Assembly: GCA_947172415.1 (NCBI GenBank)
Contig: OX359189.1
Location: 6,648,501 to 6,712,500 of the forward strand
Length of the DNA stretch: 64,000 nucleotides
Direction: 5' to 3'
From: Chondrosia reniformis
Lineage: Eukaryota; Porifera; Demospongiae; Chondrillida; Chondrillidae
The notes under the pieces are model-generated. The model was not told the origin of the DNA. It saw only the letters and a program-made list of their open reading frames with translations, and did no database searches. Positions 22,121-32,332 of this stretch are shown here, piece by piece. Position numbers and translations under genes: made by a program. How positions within the stretch are numbered: the first letter of the stretch is position 1; each line of letters begins with the position of its first letter.

Positions 22121-23002
22121 ATGGCTATAGAAATTCTAATAATAGTCTTAGTATGGCTATGTTTTATTGAAGGAACTTATATGCAAGGTAATAAATAGTT
22201 TTACTTGTGGACACAATCTAAACCAGCTGCAGGTTATTGATCAAATATTTTTCATTTAATTATTGGTATATATGTATATTATACTTGTTAAACATTTACT
22301 TATACAAGTCATTGTCATTCCTATAGGTGATCATGAGCTATTAGTAGTAGGCCAAGGGCATTCAAATTTCACAAAGACACAGTGCAATAGTTCCAACTGT
22401 ACTTCTGCAACTCATTTGGATGGTTCTGTTGGACCAGGTATGCATGACTCATATTCTGATGTGTGTACAGGTGTATTAATAAGCTTTTGCCATTTTAGAA
22501 TGAACCTAATTTTTAATACATATGTATTAGTATATATTGACCATGTACTGAGGATAATATACTATATGTACATATGTATATACGTATGTGGTATGGAGAG
22601 GAAAAGAAGTTGAATTAAAGGAAAATAATTATTGTATTGTCATCCAAAGCTCTCACTAGGTTTAATTCTCTGCCTTCTGCTTTAAATTAGATGTACCATG
22701 TTGATGTTAAATTATTCATGCATGTTGCGTAAATTTATACACACATTGTATATATACATAAATTATGTGTATACATTGTACTATATATAGTCAGTGTAGG
22801 GTCCAATATATGGTGGATAGCAGGACTTGTTCTATTGATTGCTGTCATCGTTGTACTTTTGGTGCTCCTGGTTAGAGGTCTATTTTCCACATGGTATAAA
22901 ACACACAAAGAGAACTTGAGGAGTAAGACGATCATAGAAGCCAAGTCAATAGCAATGCAACCTAATCCAGCTTACACTGAAGATGATGAACCAATAGACT
23001 AG
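22121..23002 (+). CDS. Small single-pass receptor-like protein with NPxY tail, three exons
   Basis: Assembled from exons 22121-22187, 22327-22437 and 22791-23002 (129 residues), all with GT/AG ends and matching phase 1 junctions. Exon 1 encodes a signal peptide (MAIEILIIVLVWLCFIEG). Exon 2 encodes a short ectodomain with two cysteines and sequons (NFT, NSS, NCT). Exon 3 encodes a transmembrane helix (IWWIAGLVLLIAVIVVLLVL) and a roughly 45-residue cytoplasmic tail with a basic stretch and MQPNPAYTEDDEPID. NPAY is a classical NPxY endocytosis/PTB-binding motif. The family is not recognised. It may be a small adhesion or immune-type receptor; no separate long ORF would reveal it. Confidence 0.7.
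22630..22715 (+). repeat. Dispersed repeat family R1, partial copy
   Basis: TCATCCAAAGCTCTCACTAG, then TTTAATTCTCTGCCTTCTGC, then AGATGTACCATGTT. The same order is found in copies at 24015-24215, 36000-36060, 44050-44230 and, reversed, at 40380-40570 and 41545-41620. It lies in intron 2 of the receptor-like gene. Confidence 0.5.
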
Positions 23003-23647
23003 CCATAGAACATGCAAAATGTTGAGTGTATATATCAACATATCATTTTATAGTACTATATTATGTAACAGTTCGTCCATTGGGTATATTATCATGCATG
23101 TGCAAGTTCTCGATCTGCAATACTGCAAGTGTTTAACTGTACTTAAAATCATGATCATACAGTGGTATTCAAGCACTCTTAGTATATTTACATATAGTGT
23201 ATAGATAATAATTTCCTACAATTATTATAGTTCATTAACATTAATGTAATTTGTTATCTTTTGAATGGAACATCTTTCGACTTGTTAAGTGTCTTTGTTT
23301 CCATTCAAAAGATAAGTTCTATTCAGTTAGAAAGGCATCCTTATTTTTAACATTATATGAACTCAATCATTAGATATCATTTATATATACTAGTATAAAC
23401 TCTGTATAACATATTAATACCCAGGGATCTAGAAATGCACGGAATGTACATGTACATGTATACTGATGTACATATTCTGGGAACTTAATGCGGAATATAA
23501 ATAAGCTTGTAAAAATGATTTGCTGAATTGGTATGATTACCTGATTAATTTAGTATGTACCTTCTCATACACCAAATCCCTCCAAGTACTGTCATGTGAT
23601 TATCTCAAGGGCTGATGAAGTAAAGTGAATACTTACTACCGAGGTGA
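23003..23647. other. Intergenic, no gene seen
   Basis: 3' flank of the receptor-like gene. A short inverted repeat around TCTTTTGAATGGAA (about 23258-23271) and TTCCATTCAAAAGA (about 23299-23312) could form a hairpin. Nothing else is supported. Confidence 0.4.
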
Positions 23648-23978
23648 TGTAATTCCTTCCTCGCCTCATTAAAGGGTCAGTGACTAAAGCTTTAAATAAG
23701 GTTTCTAAAAAATATAAGAATAGAATATTCCTTGCTGATAAAGGATATTTCAACATTGAAATGTAATTCCTTCCTCACCTCATTAAAGAGACAATAACTA
23801 AAGCTTTAAATAAGGTTTCTAAAAAATATAAGAATAGAATATTCCTTGCTGATAAAGGATATTTTAAATATTGAAATGTAATTCCTTCCTCACCTCATTA
23901 AAGAGACAGTAACTAAAGCTTTAAATAAAAATATAAGAATAGAATATTCCTTGCTGATAAAGGATATTTCCATATTGA
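23648..23978 (+). repeat. Three tandem copies of a ~115-base unit
   Basis: Units start with AATTCCTTCCTCRCCTCATT at 23651, 23765 and 23880 and end with AAGGATATTT...ATTGAA. Copies 1 and 2 differ at only a few sites; copy 3 lacks an internal GGTTTCTAA-type block. Non-coding; origin unknown. Confidence 0.85.
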
Positions 23979-24014
23979 ACCCACATAGACATAGAGTATA
24001 CACATGATTTGTGT

Positions 24015-24215
24015 AATACATGATACATGAATCAAGAAGAATCCCATGAAGGGTAACTGATGAAGGATGGAATTCCCAGAAACAGCTGTCTGGCCCAGTG
24101 GAGAGGAAGGAAAGTATATAAAAGGAGAAACCTCTTGTATCCTAAGTTTAGTTCTCTATATATTTAAAGTAGATGCATTGCATGTAGGAAAAATGGTGTA
24201 TTTTGACTATTCATG
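24015..24215 (+). repeat. Dispersed repeat family R1, long copy
   Basis: Contains the R1 core CCCAGAAACAGCTGTCTGGC, then CCAGTGGAGAGGAAGG, then CTCTTGTATCCT, then TTTAGTTCTCTATAT and a GAAAAATGGTGT tail. Near-identical cores occur at 44080-44110 and, reversed, at 40500-40545. Confidence 0.6.
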
Positions 24216-24623
24216 AGATTTGATCAGAGAGGCAAATGACTTCCATGCAATGTGTGAACATATTTTTGTATATATATATGCCTAAACAAATTCAATTTGC
24301 AAAGTATATATATATTCAATGACTGTGTACCAAATCATATGGATATATATAAATATGTAAATGTCCCTATAATAACAAAAGTCAATTTCACATTAAGAGA
24401 ATGTTGAATTGGCATTGCCTTACGTTTTACACAATAAAAATGCAGCCATGTTAATTTGTTTCATGCCTTCTGACATATTGAATTATGTACATATGCAGTA
24501 ACAATTTTTACAAACATCTACATTCCAAATGGTAAATTGAGAAGGGTGGATATACAAAATTAAACAAATGGAATGTGAGAAAATGTCTGTTGGTCAAATA
24601 TTTTCTATGTTAGCTCCTTAGAA
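24216..24623. other. Intergenic, 3' side of GPCR-like E
   Basis: AT-rich. It probably contains the 3' UTR of gene E. Nothing else is supported. Confidence 0.35.
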
Positions 24624-25655
24624 TTATACCTTGTTACGCAAAGAAATGCGTCTAAATGACGATGATGTTCGAATACCATTTCCATTATAATTAGGAGAGG
24701 AAGATCTAAAACCAACTGCTCCTCTTGGGCAACAGCATGTCAGCAATCTCCCAACACTTCTCCTAAGCTGCTTGAAAAACAGTAACATGAGAACTGGAGG
24801 TGGAAAGAGTGAGAAAACCATAAGAGCATAAGGAAGATAGTCAAGAAATTGACCTTGAGCATTATTTTCTTCAGTCCGCTGACTTGCTATAGCTATGGGT
24901 ACAATCAATGCCGCTAGGTTGATAAAATTTCCTATTAGTAAAAATAGAGTAAATCTTGCCATTGCCTTTTTAATTTGGATATCATTTATGGCAGAATGGT
25001 GTTTAATATAGCACAACGTTATCACCGGGGTAACCACAGCAACTCCAACTGGAAATAGGCCAAAAATGATTACAAAAAAGACAAAATACAAAGAAGTGGG
25101 CAAGCCAACTGCCAGCAGTGCACAAGACACGCCCCCAGTGTAGTGCACATTGCCTATCTTTGAAAAAAACAGTCCCGATCCATATAGTAAACATGCCAAC
25201 CACACTGTACAAGCTAACACAACACTGGCACAAGAAGCTGTCTTCACACCACCTTTCAGAGACACTACCAAACGCAAAGTAGTTACTGCAAAGACTGCCA
25301 TAAACGAGAGTCTTGCCACCGCACCGCCCAAGATCACCCATATTATAAATCTGCAGACTGGAAGATTTGGACATGTTACAGGACTGACTGTGAGGATAAT
25401 CCCTCCTAGACGCTGCATTACTAGTCCGGTAGCATTCATTATTCCTGAAATGGAAATGCAACAGAGGACTATGCGAACTGAACGCGGTAGTTTCTTTTGT
25501 TTCAAAAAGCCTAGAACAATGACAAAATTTAAGACAATGGCTGGAAGGAGGAGAATGACGAGCAACACTCCGTTGTAGGCTAAATAAGCTTCCCGCGAAG
25601 GGTTGGACGCCGACTGGTTAAATGGCACTTCAGTCAAATTTGAAGAACAGTTCAT
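24624..25655 (-). CDS. GPCR-like seven-transmembrane receptor (paralog E), single exon
   Basis: 343 residues, with N-terminal sequons (NCSSNLT, NQS). It forms a subgroup with F: LPRSVRIVLC after TM1, GGAVARLSFMAVFAVTTLRLV in TM3, KKAMARFTLFLLIGNFINLA in TM6, and at TM7 FSLFPPPVLMLLFFKQLRRS, where the PTP of paralogs A-D is PPP. Cys pair: VCRFIIW and VSCALL. The tail begins CCCPRG (possible lipidation) and ends in Ser/Asn-rich sequence. DRY and NPxxY are lacking. The single clear Met at 25655 sets the start. Confidence 0.83.
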   Translation of the reverse strand: MNCSSNLTEVPFNQSASNPSREAYLAYNGVLLVILLLPAIVLNFVIVLGFLKQKKLPRSVRIVLCCISISGIMNATGLVMQRLGGIILTVSPVTCPNLPVCRFIIWVILGGAVARLSFMAVFAVTTLRLVVSLKGGVKTASCASVVLACTVWLACLLYGSGLFFSKIGNVHYTGGVSCALLAVGLPTSLYFVFFVIIFGLFPVGVAVVTPVITLCYIKHHSAINDIQIKKAMARFTLFLLIGNFINLAALIVPIAIASQRTEENNAQGQFLDYLPYALMVFSLFPPPVLMLLFFKQLRRSVGRLLTCCCPRGAVGFRSSSPNYNGNGIRTSSSFRRISLRNKV

Positions 25656-26939
25656 TTTCTTGATAAATCTGGAGGTTTTGGAAACCCTTTAATTAACAAG
25701 CAGCATAGCTAAAAGCAATAGGCGACGAGGTGCCTTTCCGTTGAATAGATTTGTGTAAGCATTGATATGGATCAATAAGAATAATGGTCATGCGGTCATG
25801 TTTGATTTAGCATTTTGAAACACGACAATATACAGTAACATCAAGTTGAACAATCCGTTACATATCGCCTTCGATTCGTCCTTTCAACTCTTGCCTTGCA
25901 GCCATTTTGTAATCTACACAAGTGCCACTTTTGCACAATGTTGCAATATACATTTGCACTCTGTTATTGTTCAATTCATTTCGCTGAGACAACATGAAAG
26001 ACAGAAAAAATTGTATAATGAATAAATTGTGTTCTGAGTTTGAAAACATAATCCAGAGAGAGAGGAATATGTAGAAATTACTATACTTGGGCCTAAACTT
26101 TAAGATTTCAAATTCAATTCTAATGTGGTACATAGTTGTTCTGTTAACATATAGTGTCATGTTCTCACATGGTATATAGCTATTTTATATAAGTATATAC
26201 ACTTTTAGTCTCATTGCATTTTTAACATTGTGTAATGTTATATACATACAAGAAACATTCAATTTGCCAGAATGGATTCCGTATAAGCAGTATATAGTAT
26301 GCAGTAATTATAAATATTGACACCTGCAAGGTACATTGTGACTGCACTATAATGGCTTCTTAATTCACTTAGGTAGTTGTGACTAAATGGTGCAAAGTCT
26401 TTCTCACGGCCATGGGTTGTGAAACTAGTGCTTAGTTTTTAACTTTTATCTTTTATCTTCTAAGGTATCAAGGTATCTAAGGTGTCAAGTATACATTTGA
26501 AACCTCAACAATGTGGCCTGTTCAAGTAATTGAAATTTATGAAGTCTGTGGTTTTACAGTTTACATTATGCTAATTGCAACTAGGTCTTTCAACAGCTTT
26601 CACAAGTATTTCAAAGTAGTTGATACTAGTGTTTTTACCCTGTGACTTGCTTAAACCATGCATATACGTTGTGCTACATAACACCTATACTGGTAGGAGA
26701 TGTTGGATATAAATCGGCCAAGAATGAGCTTAGCCTATTATAGTGGATTCATATCCGTTAGCTGACTCCCGCATAGTATAGTAGGATGTATGGTGGATAA
26801 TAGCTGTAAGACCTTCAGGAAACGGTGTGACAACCATGCATAATATTATAGTACTTACTATTATAGTAATTACATATACTTTTTGAAGTAATAAGATACA
26901 TTTGCAAGTTAAAGTTATGGATTTTTCAAATGCTTGAAT
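25656..26939. other. Intergenic between GPCR-like E and F
   Basis: Promoter side of E and 3' side of F. The 100-codon reverse ORF at 25858-26160 is AT-rich and lacks any recognisable domain, so I do not call it. No repeat of the R1/R2 families is seen. Confidence 0.4.
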
Positions 26940-27980
26940 TTAAAATTCAGTATTGTGAGTATTTGATTCAGATTTTAATGCCACTGTTCTACTTGGTAGC
27001 TGCTGAGCAACAGTCTCTGTGATTTGGCAACCTCTGGTACAAGTATGGAGCCTATAGAAGCCCTTTTTCATAGCCTTTCTCAGAGGCTTAAAGATGGCAA
27101 TCATTAGTATGGGAATAGAGAGGAGAGACAACATTAGAAAGGGGAATGGGATAAAGTGAGCTTCCATGATCTCTCCTCGCCTCGTACCTACAAGGATGGT
27201 TGGTAGGACTATAGCTATCATGCTCGTAGTGTTGGCCACAAGGAGGAAGAATGTAAACCTTGCCATTGCCTTCTTAATGTACAGGTCAGCTAATGCTGTG
27301 TGCTTCCTAATATAGCAGAGTGCTGCTATCGGAGATGAAACAGCAATCCCAAAGGGCAGTAGACAAAAAAGGATGACGTAAAAGAAGATGATTATTCCAA
27401 GAGAAGGTCCAGTTGTCAAAGGTGAACAGGTTGTATTCTCTATATATGAGACTTGGAGGATGACGGGTGAGAATGCAGAAGCACAAAAAGTGAGACATGA
27501 CAGCCAAATAGCTCCGTTGATTAGAATCTGATGGTACAACTTTGGTTGATAAGGTACTTGCGATCTAACAATGTGAAGTACTATGAGTGCAAAGACTGCC
27601 ATATATAGAAGAAGACACGTTAGGCCACTAATCATTATCCACAAAGTTATCTTGCAAAAGGAAATGTGAGGCTCCATCTGAGGGTTCAGTATCAGCACAA
27701 TGATTGAGGTTCGGTTCATGAAAATGCCAAACCCTGTAAACAGACCTGCTAAACAAATATTTACCAAAGCATTTTTTACTAGGACTGATAATGGCTGCTT
27801 TTGCTTTAGCAAACCAATTAGGATGAAAAGGTTCAGTACCGTTGTTGGGATTTGAATAAACAGGATGAGTATCACATTGTAGGCCATATATCCAGGGCCT
27901 GACAAGAGGTTCCTGGAGACAGAAGGACTTGGAGATAAAAACTCAGTGAAATTTTCCGTAGTATTCATCACCACTTTCAC
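26940..27980 (-). CDS. GPCR-like seven-transmembrane receptor (paralog F), single exon, most diverged
   Basis: 346 residues (a second Met at residue 5, MNTTENFTEF, is an equally plausible start). It shares with E the loop PLSVLVKNALVNICLAG and the TM6 block KKAMARFTFFLLVANTTSM. Its TM3 block has drifted (SGLTCLLLYMAVFALIVLHI), losing the GGAxRL motif, and TM7 reads LSLLSIPILMIAIFKPLRKAM. The Cys pair persists (SFCKITLW and TTCSPLTTG). N-glycosylation sites NTT and NFT are present. The tail contains HTCTRGC. Seven hydrophobic stretches fit the fold. It is probably a functional but divergent receptor. Confidence 0.8.
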   Translation of the reverse strand: MKVVMNTTENFTEFLSPSPSVSRNLLSGPGYMAYNVILILFIQIPTTVLNLFILIGLLKQKQPLSVLVKNALVNICLAGLFTGFGIFMNRTSIIVLILNPQMEPHISFCKITLWIMISGLTCLLLYMAVFALIVLHIVRSQVPYQPKLYHQILINGAIWLSCLTFCASAFSPVILQVSYIENTTCSPLTTGPSLGIIIFFYVILFCLLPFGIAVSSPIAALCYIRKHTALADLYIKKAMARFTFFLLVANTTSMIAIVLPTILVGTRRGEIMEAHFIPFPFLMLSLLSIPILMIAIFKPLRKAMKKGFYRLHTCTRGCQITETVAQQLPSRTVALKSESNTHNTEF

Positions 27981-28927
27981 TTTTTTGAATAAAGTAACAA
28001 ATGAAACAGCACCTCATAAAGTCCAGGACAGTGTTATATTTTTATACACACACATTAGATTAATATATACAGTAATTGTGTGTAAATGCATTCGTTTGTG
28101 TTGAGCTATATATATAACTTTTCCTGTTGTTTTGCACCTTTTTGTTTGTTCTCATTGTTATGTCTCTGTCATATCCTTTAAAATAGGATTTAGCATTTTG
28201 TTATACAATATGTCAATTAAAGTAGTTACTTTGAATGAGGGGAGGTTTCATACAACATTATGAAGTGTTTATACAGTGATTTGATTATGTAGTCACAATA
28301 GGAAGTCTAATGCTGTATTTATGTATATTCACCCTAAAGGTATATGTATGTAGTAACAGATTAATTGTATGATTATGATGATTCCATGAGTAACATCAGT
28401 CATCACAACATCACAACATCAACAAACAGGCTAATTTTAGTACTCAATAAGTAGGGATGGTCAAAAAGACCATCCCGGTCAAAAAACATGGCCGAATAAG
28501 GGAGCTAGGTTTCATACAATTGTAATGAAGTGTTTATAGGCCGTGAGTCAGTGATTTGATTATGCATTCACAATAGGAAGTCTAATGCTGTATATATATT
28601 CGCCCTAAAGGTATGTAGTAACAGATCATGATATAAACCAGAAGCGAGGACAGTAGCCAAAATATAATACAAGGTGAGGTGAACTGAAGCCGAGGCTGAG
28701 TAATTATATTTACATGGCGGAAATCCGGGTCCATGGGCTATATATAACTCGTTATACTCTGTTGTCCATTCTAAGCATTGATTATCCAAGATGCATGCGC
28801 AGGTGACAAATTTATTCATATCTAGATATTATTTGACTACCATTAACCAGCCTGTTGCCATGACAATGGGTATAAACAGTACTAGCTACATGCATATACA
28901 TATATACGTATGAGGCAACTGTACATG
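27981..28927. repeat. Local direct duplication, hairpin and R2 repeat copy
   Basis: Bases about 28236-28370 (GGTTTCATACAA, GAAGTGTTTATA, CAGTGATTTGATTATG, CACAATAGGAAGTCTAATGC) are repeated at about 28508-28630, offset about 264 bases. Between the copies is a perfect hairpin GGGATGGTC-AAAAA-GACCATCCC (28454-28476). A reverse R2 repeat follows at about 28630-28780. No gene is supported. Confidence 0.65.
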
Positions 28928-31221
28928 TTACAATGAAGGTGTTGTTAAATTATTGGAGTCGTCTAAAGCTTTTTCCTTTAATTTCCTTGCACAATTCTTG
29001 CCAAAGCATATCTCTGCAATAATGTACAGAGTGACGGAAAAAACTGATATTATCAATAACAGAATGAGGTTTCCTTGTAAGTCAATCTTCCCAGAAACAA
29101 AGAAGCTAAAACTTCCACCAAACGAGAGTGCTGCTTTGACAAAGCTAAACAAAATTTCTTTATCTGATGGTTTTGCCACAATTCCAGCATAAACTACCAA
29201 TATATATAAAATAATGTGAGTGACATTAAGATCTAATGAGTTAAAATAACTCATCTTTGGAAAGGGTGACAGCAAGAAGAAGCAAGAAAAACTGCGTCTT
29301 TAGACGCTCTAAAAGTCGAAAAATGACCCTTTCTAAAGATAAGTTCGACGCTGTTAGAAGGAATTCTTACTCTATTAAAATTACTCATGCTACAGTTACT
29401 GTACTTTTACTATATAAAGACAGTAAATAATAAACTCACTGCTTGAGAATGTCATCCACAAGCCGTCAGTGACACCAGTCACCAATGATATAACAAACAC
29501 CACGCCATAGCTGGGCACTCTTTCCCAGAATAACAGGAATAGATACATAGCAAGCTGACATGGAGCAACCAGCAGAGCAAGCACTGGCCTTGTTGTGGTG
29601 ATGGAGAGCTTGCCTGCAGATATGCTAGTCAGCAATGACCCTAAACCCCATGTCAAGACTGCCAAGCCAACATACCCAACACCAACACATCCAGATACGA
29701 AATGCTACATAAATATATGACCAATTAACAGTTATAGAGTATAATATAAAGATTTCTTCCAACTATATCAAACATATGTACTTTAGACGGGTCAACTTTC
29801 AGCTTTTTCAGTGTCTAGAGAACCAGTTCAGTCTTTCTGACTTTTTAACTGTTTGGACTTCTCTCGTGTATTATATAAAGTTGAAATGTGACCCATATTT
29901 AATCAGCTTATTCACAACAGTTAAATAACTAATTAGACTGTAGAAAGCATTCAGTATAATGCAAGGAGGGATGCTAAATCAGTGTATAGAATCTGGCTAC
30001 CTATTTGATATTCTTTCTAAAATACTTGAGTTGTATATATGACCACGTGCACCTTGAACCAAAACTCTATATACATGGCTACACAACACAGAATGCTTGA
30101 ATGAAATGTACATGAAGTTGCATGGCTATACATTAGGAAATGTGTAAATTGGATCATGTAATGTACAGGATCAAATGTGAGGTTTCAGAAGGCATGAAAT
30201 CTAATTTGAAACCCTTTGAACAGCCAGGTTTCAAGAGGTATGAAAACATGTATAAAACTGGAAAGGGGGCTGTTAAAATTTGAAACATGTGAAATTAATC
30301 TATTAGCACACCCTTGAGCACCCTTTGGCCTTTCATGCCATATGAAACCTGAAATTTGATCATGTGATATGTATATACCTGAGCAAAAGCACCAAAAAAG
30401 AATCCTTGATTCACTCCAGGCAAAAATGAAATTGGGAACACTAACAGATATTGAGGAGAAAGTGTAATTTCTAGCAACCTCTTGAAAAGTATCATTTTAT
30501 AATTTTGGGGTTTGCTTTCATCTGAAGTATCATAAAAGCCCTGCTGATGACAGCATGTTGGAATGGTTCCTCTTATTAGGATGGAAATTATAACAGCTAA
30601 GATAGAGAACGCCAAACTGACAACCAGTAGCCCGTATCTAGACCAGGCTGGGGTCTGAATAAAGTCACTTTCCACTGCACATAATCCAGTTTCATTAAAA
30701 CCGGTGGTATTAGTTGCTAATAACTGCGATGGCAGGAGAAAGGCGGAGGAAATAAGACTTCCTAATAAAGCAGAAGTGAAATAACTCATATAGACGATAC
30801 CGTGAAACAGACTGATTAGGGCTTTAGCATCTTTTTGCAAATAACAGCTAGTCAATTCTGCAGCTTCGTTCACGTAATACAGAATTACCGTCCATATCGG
30901 CCCTCCGCCTAGTCCTAGAAACGCTGACCCAATCACAAGAGTTGGATAGCTAGGATAGAAATTACCCAGAGGAAATAACACAGAGAAGCTACAACTCAGG
31001 ATGGCAGTTAATCTAATACCAATGTATTTAATAACAACCGAACTAGCCAAACCGGAGGCGAACCAGCAGAGCCACATTACACCAAGTGATACGTATCCAA
31101 TCAAACCATTAAAGGTGGTTAACAAGCTAGCTAATGCGAAGTACGGCAAATGAAAGCAAAATAAAGTTAGGGCTCCAATTGACAAGCGAAAACATCCTTC
31201 CCGGTAGCTTATTCCTGGCAT
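28928..31221 (-). CDS. UNC-93-like multi-pass membrane protein, three exons
   Basis: Exons 31221-30379, 29704-29440 and 29232-28928 (470 residues) join with consistent phase. The Met at 31221 (MPGISYREG) is chosen because the open frame upstream lacks an ATG; human UNC93A is of similar length. Family features: the LTTFNGLIGYVSLGVMW region after TM1, GIRLTAIL, NFYPSYP and LGLGGGPIW in the first half. In the second half are FPISFLPGVNQGFFFGAFAQ, then GCVGVGYVG, GVTDGLWMTF and a last TM pair. UNC-93 proteins have an MFS-like fold; members regulate K+ channels or traffic nucleic-acid-sensing TLRs, and which applies here is unknown. Sequons (NTT, NET) fall in the large central loop. Intron 1 holds a MITE-like element. 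Confidence 0.78.
30169..30361. mobile_element. MITE-like element in UNC-93-like intron 1
   Basis: Terminal inverted repeats of about 31 bases with about 4 mismatches. The left arm 30169-30199 begins GATCAAATGTGAGGTTTCAG; the right arm 30331-30361 reads in reverse GATCAAATTTCAGGTTTCAT. Both end in GGCATGAAA. The interior is non-coding. I could not define a target-site duplication with certainty. Confidence 0.55.
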
Positions 31222-31933
31222 TCGCGAACACTTGATGGCAATGCTACCGCAAAATATCGCGAATAGAAAATTCCACACAAAAGATGTTCACAATACCGTG
31301 TGACAAGTTGGTGCAAAGGGACTTGTCCACTATTCGGAGGTCCTTGTCCTTTACTGGGAGGTTTTCATAATAAACGCTTTATATCTGTATATACCTACCG
31401 TATAGTACAGACCCATTTCTAATGTCTATTTCACCATATATTTATAATTTTGTTTAAAATGTAAGTAGGGATAATTTTGTTAAAATTCATAGTTTGCGGT
31501 ATGTACGGTACCAGTCAATACGTGGTTTGCACGTATTAAATCATTACTTTCTGAAACGGGTTCAGCCGTACTCATATATACGTTACTTCGTTAGTATGCA
31601 CCCAAGATTAGTCGTAGGACGACGCTTTTACTTCGTTAACAGCTCCATCAATACTCGGTAAAAGGCGTCCCTTGTTACGTATACGGCTTTGAACACAAAA
31701 CATCCTGTATTGCGTCCATAGCTAGTCCGTAGCAGGTACGTGCGTAGGCTGCGTCATATACGTACGGAAATCGTTCAGTTTAATTTTTTGACTGCAATCG
31801 TAGTTAGAGATAGGGCCCAGTTTTACTAATGTACTAATCGTATACAAAAATAAATTGGTACATTGCATGCTGTCCGTTATACGGAGACAGTCCGCTATTG
31901 GGATGTTTTACGGTATATACTCGAGCTAAACAG
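31222..31933. promoter_or_regulatory. Upstream region of UNC-93-like gene, no motif assigned
   Basis: 5' flank with many ACGT-type words (ACGTATT, TACGTT, GTACGTGCG) and less AT bias than its surroundings. No specific promoter element can be assigned from the sequence. Confidence 0.3.
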
Positions 31934-32154
31934 CATAATTCTGGTAGATGGCACATGTACAGAGTACTGAAATGATTACGCAATATACTATATAGCATAT
32001 ATACTATATAATATAATATAATATAATATAATATAATATAATATATATACTATATAATATTATATTATATAGTATATTATATAGTATATATGTTATATAA
32101 TATATTGCGTAATCATTTCAGTACTCTGTATATGTGCCATCTGCCATAATTCTG
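31934..32154. mobile_element. Palindromic MITE with 10-base target-site duplication
   Basis: CATAATTCTG occurs at 31934-31943 and exactly again at 32145-32154. Between them, GTAGATGGCACATGTACAGA.. at the left end is mirrored at the right end by a complementary arm of about 45 bases with two mismatches. The core is alternating AT sequence. Long TIRs and a 9-10-base duplication are typical of Mutator-like non-autonomous elements; superfamily assignment is inference. Confidence 0.75.
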
Positions 32155-32332
32155 TACATGTGTAGTTAGAAGAGCAGTTATAAAAATCATCATAAATGCA
32201 ATATTTAGTCTGCCATCATTAGGGGCAATATATATACTAAAGTTGCTACTATTTAGCCTAACTAGAATAGTCAATAAAATTAATGTATTGTTACAGTCCA
32301 ATTTAATTTCCAAGATTTATACCAGCTGGCCT

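Noticed and set aside
25003-25578. 142- and 152-codon ORFs overlapping GPCR-like gene E
   Set aside because: Alternative-frame shadows of a gene with clear family motifs.
25858-26160. 100-codon minus-strand ORF between E and F
   Set aside because: AT-rich, no signal or domain, no splice partners; expected by chance at this composition.
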